NCBI GenBank assembly: GCA_003551265.1
Contig: PUMG01000155.1
Span: 1-8,448 of the forward strand
Origin: Halovenus sp.
GTDB lineage: Archaea; Halobacteriota; Halobacteria; Halobacteriales; Haloarculaceae
Length of the DNA stretch: 8,448 bases
Reading direction: 5' to 3'
The notes beneath the pieces were generated by a model, which was not told the origin of the DNA, made no database searches, and saw only the letters and a program-made list of their open reading frames with translations. Below, one piece after another: positions 1-5,176 of this stretch. The stretch's first letter is position 1, and every line of letters begins with the position of its first letter. Made by a program: the position numbers and the translations under genes.

Positions 1-495
1 CTTCTGTTCGAGCGCCCGGACATCGTTGCAGACCAGCTCTGGCCACAGCTCGACCGCTCGATGGACGGGATTGCTGAAGAGCTTCTGCGTCGCCAGTTCG
101 ACCTCTTTCGGACGGCGGCGTTTGCCGACGAGGAGTGGGTCGTCTTGCTGTTCGAACTCGCAGTTGCGACCCGACCACGAATCGAGCGCCACACCGGCCC
201 ACCAGTCCACGTTCGCGCACACGCAGAGCGGTTCTTCGAGGCCTACAAAGACAGTGAGGAGTACGGCCCGTTCATCGAGGACGACCGCTACGTTGTCGAG
301 CGTACACGCGAATTCGAACACGCACAGGAGTTTCTCGAAAGCGATGCAATCATGGACGTCGCACTGGGTGTCCGGGTCGAATCTGCCCTCGAAGACGGCT
401 ACGATGTGCTCGCTGGCGAGGACGTGGCAACGCTTGCAGACCGCTTCGGACGCGAGTTTACGCGCTATCTGTCGCCGACAGTTCGAGGCTGGTGA
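1..495 (+). CDS. Hypothetical protein, C-terminal part (5' end outside window)
   Basis: An open frame runs from the first base to a TGA at 493-495, giving 164 visible residues. The frame is open upstream of the first in-window ATG (base 61), and the residues before that ATG (LLFERPDIVADQLWPQLDRS) have the same acidic, helix-forming composition, so the true start probably lies before the window. The visible part has no membrane segment, no Cys pair and no signal peptide. It is rich in Glu, Arg, Phe and Leu with helix-like patterning (for example RRQFDLFRTAAF and EFEHAQEFLESDAIMDVAL), so I infer a soluble, mostly alpha-helical protein. I do not recognise the family. It could be the ligand-binding half of a helical regulator, but no DNA-binding domain is visible. 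It converges on the minus-strand membrane protein gene, with 31 bases between the stops. Confidence 0.8.
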   Translation, partial: LLFERPDIVADQLWPQLDRSMDGIAEELLRRQFDLFRTAAFADEEWVVLLFELAVATRPRIERHTGPPVHVRAHAERFFEAYKDSEEYGPFIEDDRYVVERTREFEHAQEFLESDAIMDVALGVRVESALEDGYDVLAGEDVATLADRFGREFTRYLSPTVRGW

Positions 496-526
496 AGAGT
501 ATATCGCATCGAACTCGACGAGCGCT

Positions 527-1309
527 TCAGATAATCGGTTCGGCGTTCTGTCTGAGGATGAGATAGGCGGCAGAGCTGACGACGTTCAGACCGGGAATCA
601 TCGCGAGGGTCGCCCAGAACAGCGGTCCGCCACGCCAGTTGGTCGTCGTGCGCAGGTTCCAGGCGTCGTAGTACGTCGAAAGCGGCAGGACGACGAACGT
701 GGCCAGTAGCCACAGGAGCACGAACGTCGGGGTGAAGAGAAATCCGCCGACGTTGAAGATACCCGCAACGGCGATGAGCACGCTCGGGAACAGTCCGGCG
801 AGGATACCCCAGTACGCACGGGCGTCGCCACGCTGTTCCTCTTCGGGTAATACCGGGACGAAGTGACCGTTTTCGACCTGGAGGAGAATATCCTCGCCGT
901 GGAGGTCGGCGAAGCGGTCGATAGGTATCTCGCGCAACTGCAGGAGTTTCCCCAGGCGCTCGTCGGCACCCTTGCCCGGCCAGGCGAAGTACGTGGTGAC
1001 TGTCTTTCCCTGAGTCTCGGCGAGTTCGAGCGTGAGCGCCAGCGCGTCGTCCGTCCAGATTTCGTACGGAAAGCCCTCGGGAACGTCGTACGCCGGAACA
1101 CGCTCGACGTCGATCGCCTGACCGCGCACCTGCATCCCCTCGACCATCGCGTCGAGTTCCTGCTCCACTTCGAGGAACGAACCCGCCGCGGAGTCGACAT
1201 CCGCTCTGTCCGTCGAGGCCGTCTCGCTACCGTCGTCACTCTCCGCAGAGTGCTCGCGCGTGAGTTCTCGTTCGCTTTCCCTCGACACTGTGGGTACGTT
1301 CGCAACCAC
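527..1309 (-). CDS. Uncharacterised membrane protein with cytoplasmic-type N-terminal domain
   Basis: This is a 260-residue protein in two parts. Residues 1-45 are a low-complexity, Ser/Glu/Asp-rich leader. Residues 46-160 are a soluble domain with an acidic helix (FLEVEQELDAMVEGM) and a segment that looks like beta strands (PYEIWTDDALALTLEL, TVTTYFAWPGK). The C-terminal third holds about three membrane helices, near 167-188, 192-213 and 230-253, with a polar loop (STYYDAWNLRTTTNWRGG) between the last two. There is no signal peptide, so the soluble domain is probably cytoplasmic. I do not recognise the family. The start used is GTG at 1309. A second in-frame GTG at 1288 lies 27 bases from a TATA-like element at 1311-1318 and could be the real leaderless start, giving 253 residues. 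The gene begins 33 bases after the DUF429 gene on the same strand, so co-transcription is possible. Confidence 0.78.
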   Translation of the reverse strand: MVANVPTVSRESERELTREHSAESDDGSETASTDRADVDSAAGSFLEVEQELDAMVEGMQVRGQAIDVERVPAYDVPEGFPYEIWTDDALALTLELAETQGKTVTTYFAWPGKGADERLGKLLQLREIPIDRFADLHGEDILLQVENGHFVPVLPEEEQRGDARAYWGILAGLFPSVLIAVAGIFNVGGFLFTPTFVLLWLLATFVVLPLSTYYDAWNLRTTTNWRGGPLFWATLAMIPGLNVVSSAAYLILRQNAEPII

Positions 1310-1310
1310 G

Positions 1311-1318
1311 ATAACTAA
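1311..1318 (-). promoter_or_regulatory. Possible TATA box for the membrane protein gene
   Basis: The minus strand reads ttagttat here. Its centre is 27 bases upstream of the in-frame GTG at 1288 but only 5-6 bases upstream of the GTG at 1309. If it is a real TATA box, it favours the shorter, leaderless product. The match is weak. Confidence 0.3.
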
Positions 1319-1342
1319 GCGTGTCGTTTGAAGCAGGTCAAA

Positions 1343-2077
1343 TCACGGCGAGAGTGGGACGGGTGACCTGTATACAATCTCCATCGGTAACCCCTTGGTG
1401 TCGGTTGGTGGTTCCGGTGGGAGCGAGTGCAAGGACCCACGTCTGGGTCGGGCAGTGTACGCCAGCGCCACTGCATCGAGCACGTCGTCGACAGCCACTG
1501 CGGCACCGTCTGTGCTCTCGGCGACCGCCTGGATGATCGGCGGTGCGTCAGAGTCGAATCCAGCGAGCGCTCGCATCCGCTCTGCGTAGCCAGCGGCTTT
1601 TTTCTTCGAGTGTGAGAGTGGTTCACCCGCGAACGCACGGAAACACACCTCGGGGTGAGACTCCCGGAACGTCATCCGCGCCTCGGGGACGTTCCGGAGC
1701 AGGTCGTCGACGCCAGCGATGGACTCGCTGAGAGCGAACGCCTGCTTCGAGAGCCCACTCCCAGTCTTTCGTTCGTGGACGCGCTTCGCTGCCGGATAGC
1801 GGCGTTTCCGCGTCGCTTCGCGGACCGGTGGGGTAAACACGCTCCGGTGTCGCGGTCCCAGCACCGTTCTGGCGAGGCGGTCACACTCCCGCCCATCGGT
1901 GCCTTCTTCGATGAGACCGATGGGAACGTCGATGAGAATTCGTGTCGCGGTCTCCTCGTAGTGATACCAGAGGTCGCCAATCTCGTCGAACACCTGCGTC
2001 TCGGCGTAGCCGTCGTCGTCGAACGCGACTGCGAGCCACGAACCACGAGCCCAGTCGACACCGACGTAGCTGCTCAT
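1343..2077 (-). CDS. DUF429 family protein (predicted RNase H-like nuclease)
   Basis: This is a 244-residue protein of the DUF429 family, which adopts a ribonuclease H-like fold and is predicted to act as a metal-dependent nuclease. The substrate is unknown. The N-terminus MSSYVGVDWARGSW gives the first strand with acidic D8. IDVPIGL carries D50 on the next core strand. RECDRLAR (63-70) and FRESHPEVCF (137-146, with E139) follow. The C-terminal helix DDVLDAVALAYTA (197-209) supplies the last acidic residues, D197, D198 and D201. These are the positions expected of an RNase H-type metal site. The start was set at the ATG at 2077 because the family's first strand begins there. Upstream in-frame starts at 2095 and 2155 add residues with no family character, though 2095 also fits the TATA spacing. 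The gene is divergent from the NifU-like gene and precedes the membrane protein gene by 33 bases. Confidence 0.85.
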   Translation of the reverse strand: MSSYVGVDWARGSWLAVAFDDDGYAETQVFDEIGDLWYHYEETATRILIDVPIGLIEEGTDGRECDRLARTVLGPRHRSVFTPPVREATRKRRYPAAKRVHERKTGSGLSKQAFALSESIAGVDDLLRNVPEARMTFRESHPEVCFRAFAGEPLSHSKKKAAGYAERMRALAGFDSDAPPIIQAVAESTDGAAVAVDDVLDAVALAYTARPRRGSLHSLPPEPPTDTKGLPMEIVYRSPVPLSP

Positions 2078-2114
2078 CCTCTGTACACCGGACATACCTC
2101 GACGTGGCACGGAC

Positions 2115-2124
2115 AAAATAAAAG
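2115..2124 (-). promoter_or_regulatory. TATA box of the DUF429 gene
   Basis: The minus strand reads cttttatttt in an otherwise GC-rich stretch. Its centre lies about 24 bases upstream of the ATG at 2095 and 42 bases upstream of the ATG at 2077. Transcription should therefore start near 2092-2095. That means either a leaderless message starting at 2095 or a leader of about 15 bases before the 2077 start. Confidence 0.55.
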
Positions 2125-2164
2125 CGTTCCCCGATACCGGTGTTCGTGCGTCCACAGTGAGACC

Positions 2165-2176
2165 GAAAGGCTAAGA
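2165..2176 (+). promoter_or_regulatory. BRE/TATA promoter of the NifU-like gene
   Basis: The sequence gaaaggctaaga resembles the common haloarchaeal arrangement of a purine-rich BRE followed by a TATA-like core. The core (ctaag) is centred 27-28 bases before the ATG at 2201, which predicts a leaderless transcript. It lies about 45 bases from the DUF429 TATA box, so the two promoters are back to back. Confidence 0.55.
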
Positions 2177-2200
2177 CGCCGGAGCCGTTATGTAGTGGTG

Positions 2201-2569
2201 ATGAGCACAGAAACAGAGGAGCAGAGTCCAGAGGATGAGCTCCGCGAGCGAATCACGAACTTCCTGCGTCGAAACTTCCCGCAGATTCAGATGCACGGCG
2301 GCAGCGCAGCAATCCAGCACCTCGACATGGAAAGCGGTGAGGTGACTGTCCAGCTTGGGGGTGCCTGCTCTGGCTGTGGCATTTCCCCAATGACGATTCA
2401 GGCGATCAAAACGCGGATGACAAAAGAGATTCCGGAAATCGAGACTGTCCACGCCTCGACAGGGATGGGCGGCAACGAGGGCATGGCCGGTGGAGCTGGC
2501 ATGAGTCCGTCGTTCCCCGGTGACACCACCGACGGCGACGATGACGAAGGCCCACAGGCCCCGTTCTAA
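2201..2569 (+). CDS. NifU C-terminal-domain (Nfu-type) Fe-S carrier protein
   Basis: This is a 122-residue stand-alone NifU C-terminal domain. Such proteins bind a labile Fe-S cluster, usually 4Fe-4S bridged between two subunits, and deliver it to target apoproteins in the cytoplasm. Residues 11-90 show the family pattern: the helix DELRERITNFLRRNFPQIQ, then MHGGSAAIQHLD, the strand GEVTVQLGGAC, and the ligand motif C56-S-G-C59 followed by ISPMTIQAIKTRMTKEIPEI. The last 35 residues form an extra low-complexity tail rich in Gly, Met and Asp (GMGGNEGMAGGAGM, then DGDDDEGPQAPF). The tail is probably disordered and is not part of the domain. No NifU scaffold domain, IscS or SUF gene is nearby, so this looks like a housekeeping carrier. 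The ATG at 2201 was chosen because it lies 27-28 bases after a promoter core; the open frame continues upstream but without family character. Confidence 0.93.
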   Translation: MSTETEEQSPEDELRERITNFLRRNFPQIQMHGGSAAIQHLDMESGEVTVQLGGACSGCGISPMTIQAIKTRMTKEIPEIETVHASTGMGGNEGMAGGAGMSPSFPGDTTDGDDDEGPQAPF

Positions 2570-2574
2570 CTCTC

Positions 2575-2593
2575 GGGTTTTTTCTCCAGTTTT
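2575..2593 (+). terminator. T-rich transcription end of the NifU-like gene
   Basis: Five bases after the stop codon, ggg is followed by six T (2578-2583), and a second run of four T lies at 2590-2593. Oligo-T tracts on the coding strand just after a stop are the usual intrinsic termination signal in archaea. No hairpin is needed and none is seen. The tract lies in the 51-base gap before the convergent reductase gene. Confidence 0.6.
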
Positions 2594-2620
2594 CACTCAC
2601 CGCGCAATCCGTGATAAGTA

Positions 2621-3514
2621 TCACTCATCTCTCAACTTTCGCTCACTCTCCCACGTACGCACGAGCGCAGTCAGCGTCTCGTTGACAGGGACAGGGTCGT
2701 CTGCGTAGTCGACGACGTAGCCGTTGATGGCGTCTATTTCTGTGCGTCGTTCGGATTCGATATCCTGAAGCATCGACGAGGTGTTTGGGGCGGTCGCCTC
2801 GGCAACCGAGAGCGTCGTCTCGACCGTCTTTTCGGTGTCGAGGTCGATGCTGTGGTGCTGTGCGACTCGTGCTGTCTCCCGGGCGGCCTCCCGGGCAACG
2901 GATTCGCCAGGGCTGTCCACAAGTGCGCCGTTCGGGACCCGAGCGAGCGCGGTCGCTGCGTTGATGCCTGCGTTGATGGCGAGTTTCTCCCAGAGCTTTC
3001 GTGGCATCTCCGTCGATACCTCTGTGTCGAGTGGTGTCGTCTGGAAGGCGCTTCCGACCCGGTCGACAACAGCGGACGGCCCCCCTGTTCGTACACCAAA
3101 CACCACCTCACCGATGCCGGTACACTCGACGACGCCCGGTTCGGACAGACGAGCACCGTACGTACACGTCCCGGCCAGCACCGGGCAGGCGAGGTGACCG
3201 GCGAGGCGCTGTTCGTTTCCCATTCCGTTCTGGAGCGAGAGTGCGTATTTCAGGCCCATCCCGGCCAGTTCTCGTGCCGCTACACCCGTATCGAAGCTTT
3301 TCACCGTTACGACCGCGAGGTCTGCGCTCTCGGGTGCGTCGGTTCGCGCTTCGAGGGCGACCGTACTGTCGAACGCTCCGGTGAGACGGAGTCCGTCGGC
3401 GTCGATGGCGTCGACGTGTGGTCGTCTCCCGACCAGCGTCACGTCGTGTGCATCGGCGAGCAACCCCCCGATGAGACTTCCGAGGCTTCCAGCACCGAAC
3501 ACGCAGATGTCCAT
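2621..3514 (-). CDS. panE: 2-dehydropantoate 2-reductase (ketopantoate reductase) family enzyme
   Basis: This is a 297-residue cytosolic NAD(P)H-dependent reductase of the ApbA/PanE family. The classical member reduces 2-dehydropantoate to pantoate for coenzyme A synthesis. Residues 1-30 form the Rossmann start, with GAGSLG at 7-12. R30 and R31 follow the second strand and suggest NADPH use. VTVKSF (69-74) and SLQNGMGNE (93-101) are typical NADPH-domain motifs. The C-terminal domain has the catalytic-lysine helix KLAINAGIN (K177, N181, N185), then SSMLQDIESERRTEIDAING (246-265), holding the substrate Ser and the conserved Glu-Ile-Asp. Length and motif order match full-length members and nothing is missing. 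The start follows the rubredoxin-like gene by 9 bases, so the two are almost certainly co-transcribed. No other pantothenate gene is in the window, so the exact substrate is inferred from family alone; paralogues act on other 2-keto acids. Confidence 0.88.
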   Translation of the reverse strand: MDICVFGAGSLGSLIGGLLADAHDVTLVGRRPHVDAIDADGLRLTGAFDSTVALEARTDAPESADLAVVTVKSFDTGVAARELAGMGLKYALSLQNGMGNEQRLAGHLACPVLAGTCTYGARLSEPGVVECTGIGEVVFGVRTGGPSAVVDRVGSAFQTTPLDTEVSTEMPRKLWEKLAINAGINAATALARVPNGALVDSPGESVAREAARETARVAQHHSIDLDTEKTVETTLSVAEATAPNTSSMLQDIESERRTEIDAINGYVVDYADDPVPVNETLTALVRTWESERKLRDE

Positions 3515-3523
3515 ATGGCCGTG

Positions 3524-3811
3524 TCAGTCTTCCTGCCAGTAATAGATATCTTCTTTTGGCGCACCGCAGGCGGGACACTCCTCCGGGATGCCCGCGAGTT
3601 TCCCCATCTCGCCACACTCCCAGCACCGCCACATCAGCGCATCAGAGCCCTCGGCCCGGTCGGTGCCGCCGGACAGCACCTCGACGTTTCGGTCTGCACG
3701 CACGTAGAACCCGTGTTCGTCGAAACCGCGAACGGTACCGAGTTTCTCCCCCGCCGCGTTGTACACCTCCTTGCCAGCCCGCACCTTCAGGCTGTCTGTG
3801 CTCCAGCTCAT
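3524..3811 (-). CDS. Rubredoxin-like zinc-ribbon protein (haloarchaeal DUF7130-like)
   Basis: This 95-residue protein has two parts. Residues 8-40 (KVRAGKEVYNAAGEKLGTV, then GFDEHGFYVRAD) resemble one PRC-barrel-type beta unit, which is my inference. Residues 60-95 form a rubredoxin-like metal knuckle pair, C63-W-E-C66-G and C79-P-A-C82-G, ending IYYWQED. Four Cys in two CxxCG-type turns should bind one Zn or Fe. The aromatic residues around the site (W61, W64, Y90, Y91, W92) are rubredoxin-like. No redox partner is obvious. The ATG at 3811 was chosen because a TATA-like box is centred 29 bases upstream, as expected for a leaderless transcript; the longer open frame to 3949 reads through that box. 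It is the first gene of a two-gene operon with the reductase. Its function is unknown: electron carrier, or zinc-bound interaction domain. Confidence 0.85.
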   Translation of the reverse strand: MSWSTDSLKVRAGKEVYNAAGEKLGTVRGFDEHGFYVRADRNVEVLSGGTDRAEGSDALMWRCWECGEMGKLAGIPEECPACGAPKEDIYYWQED

Positions 3812-3835
3812 ACTATAAAGTAGGTGGCTGACGCC

Positions 3836-3844
3836 GAATAAACG
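3836..3844 (-). promoter_or_regulatory. TATA box of the rubredoxin-like/reductase operon
   Basis: The minus strand reads cgtttattc, centred 29 bases upstream of the ATG at 3811. The spacing fits a leaderless transcript or one with a leader of a few bases. It would drive both minus-strand genes. Confidence 0.6.
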
Positions 3845-3881
3845 TACTTGCGAGGCGCTCTCTGGATACTCATACGCACGA

Positions 3882-3901
3882 GCCGGAAATACCGGCCGGT
3901 A
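3882..3901. promoter_or_regulatory. Palindrome between divergent promoters (candidate operator)
   Basis: Two overlapping inverted repeats occupy 20 bases: gccgg-aaata-ccggc (3882-3896) and the perfect 12-bp palindrome taccggccggta (3890-3901). They lie about 40 bases upstream of each predicted TATA box in the divergent region. Their size and symmetry suit a dimeric regulator, but no such binding site is known to me. Confidence 0.3.
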
Positions 3902-3935
3902 CACACAGGGATTACTGTCTCGCTCTCTTTCGGCC

Positions 3936-3942
3936 ACAAAAT
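3936..3942 (+). promoter_or_regulatory. Possible TATA box of the MscS gene
   Basis: The A-rich heptamer acaaaat is centred 28-29 bases before the GTG at 3968 and is flanked by gcca and tggc arms. The position fits a leaderless promoter. The sequence is only a partial TATA match. Confidence 0.4.
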
Positions 3943-3967
3943 GGCGCATCGAACGGCGGTGTTCTGA

Positions 3968-5161
3968 GTGTTCGGGCTGGAAGAACTCGGTCTCTCGCTG
4001 GAGTTACAGCTGCTCGCGTCGGTCGTCCTGGCAGGGGTAGCCTTCGCCTCGGTCGTTCTCGTCCGCCGACTCCGCCGTCTGCTCATCGAGAGCTACTCTC
4101 CGATAGTCGTCGACCTGATCAGTTCTGTTCTCACAATCACCATCGTCGTCGTGACGCTCCTCGCCACGGCCGATGTCTGGGGACAGACCGAGACGCTCCT
4201 CGACCAGCTTGGAGTGCTCCGACTCGACGAGCGAGCCCCGAAGGTAACCATCTCGCTCATCGTTCTGGTGGCGATACAGGTGTTCGTCGGTATCGCAACG
4301 CGGCTGCTCGACGACCTCGTGACCGACACCGAGACACTCACCGAACACCAGCGCGAGATTGCGCTCCGCCTCACACAGGTTTCACTCTGGGGGCTCGGTC
4401 TGCTCATCGTTCTCGGGGTGTGGGAGGTCGACCTCACGGGGTTGCTGGTCGGGGCCGGGTTCCTGGGTATCGTCGTCGGACTGGCGGCCCGAAAGACGCT
4501 CGGCTCGCTGGTCGGCGGGTTCGTGCTGATGTTCTCGCGGCCGTTCGAAGTGGGCGACTGGATTCGTGTCGACGAGGACGAGGGGACGGTCTCCGATATC
4601 ACGCTGATGAGTACCCGAATTCGTGGGTTCGACGGCGAGTACATCGTCGTTCCGAACGACGTGGTCACGACAAAAGTTGTCAAGAACAGGACCAGAGAAG
4701 GACGATTCCGAGCCGAAATCGACGTTGGCGTGGACTACGACACCGACGTGGACCACGCTCGCGAGGTCGTTCTCGAAGCCACAGAGACGGTTGCCGCACG
4801 GTACGACCACGTTCGGGAGACGCCAGAGCCGGACGTTATTGCCCGACGACTCGGCGACTCTTCGGTCACACTCTCGGCACGCGTCTGGATCGATGCGCCG
4901 ACTGCCCGCCGTGTCACTCGCGTTCGTGACGACCTCGTCTGTGCCACCAAGGCTGCCTGTGAGGATGCGGGCATCAAGATTCCGTTCCCACAGCGTGAAC
5001 TCTCCGGGCGCGAGGAGACCGGTGGATTCCGCCTGAGTGGGGATGCACTGAATGGGGACGGTGAAGACACAACTGACGATACCGAAACCACCGACACTGA
5101 AGCCACCGGGACAGATGGCGATGCCGAAGCCACCGATACGGATGGCGATACTGCAAAATAA
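3968..5161 (+). CDS. MscS-family mechanosensitive ion channel
   Basis: This is a 397-residue MscS-type channel that opens under membrane tension to release solutes on hypo-osmotic shock. Membrane helices lie near 12-34, 45-69, 92-113 and 131-153. The pore helix follows (156-188: GLLVGAGFLGIVVGLAARK, then TLGSLVGGFVLMF), with the Gly/Ala packing typical of MscS TM3. The beta domain begins FSRPFEVGDWI (189-199) and contains GTVSDI, RGFDGEYIVVPND and KVVKNRT. The alpha/beta vestibule domain runs to about 340. The last 40 residues are a disordered Asp/Thr/Glu tail with a repeated 9-residue unit. The start must be the GTG at 3968: a stop codon sits directly before it and the next Met is in the pore helix. 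It converges on the serpin gene with only 15 bases between stops. No partner gene is seen. Confidence 0.93.
   Translation: MFGLEELGLSLELQLLASVVLAGVAFASVVLVRRLRRLLIESYSPIVVDLISSVLTITIVVVTLLATADVWGQTETLLDQLGVLRLDERAPKVTISLIVLVAIQVFVGIATRLLDDLVTDTETLTEHQREIALRLTQVSLWGLGLLIVLGVWEVDLTGLLVGAGFLGIVVGLAARKTLGSLVGGFVLMFSRPFEVGDWIRVDEDEGTVSDITLMSTRIRGFDGEYIVVPNDVVTTKVVKNRTREGRFRAEIDVGVDYDTDVDHAREVVLEATETVAARYDHVRETPEPDVIARRLGDSSVTLSARVWIDAPTARRVTRVRDDLVCATKAACEDAGIKIPFPQRELSGREETGGFRLSGDALNGDGEDTTDDTETTDTEATGTDGDAEATDTDGDTAK
5099..5152 (+). repeat. 27-bp imperfect direct repeat in the MscS tail
   Basis: Two adjacent 27-base units (5099-5125 and 5126-5152) encode EATGTDGDA and EATDTDGDT, with differences at a few bases. 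They form the end of the acidic C-terminal tail, and the DTETTDTEATG stretch just before is a degenerate relative. Confidence 0.75.
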
Positions 5162-5176
5162 GATGTATCAGTCCAT

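Noticed and set aside
1588..1602. T-rich run (plus strand) as a terminator
   Set aside because: It lies inside the DUF429 gene and is simply the antisense of three consecutive Lys codons (residues 158-160).
1655..2200. Long N-terminal extension of the NifU-like frame
   Set aside because: It runs antisense through the DUF429 gene, has no NifU character, and the promoter core at 2165-2176 lies inside it just before the ATG at 2201.
2852..3823. A 323-codon plus-strand open frame opposite the reductase and the rubredoxin-like gene
   Set aside because: It spans two convincing genes and their 9-base gap on the other strand, so it is a codon-bias artefact.
3812..3949. A 46-residue N-terminal extension of the rubredoxin-like protein
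   Set aside because: It reads through the predicted TATA box and the palindrome, and the residues are not like the rest of the family.
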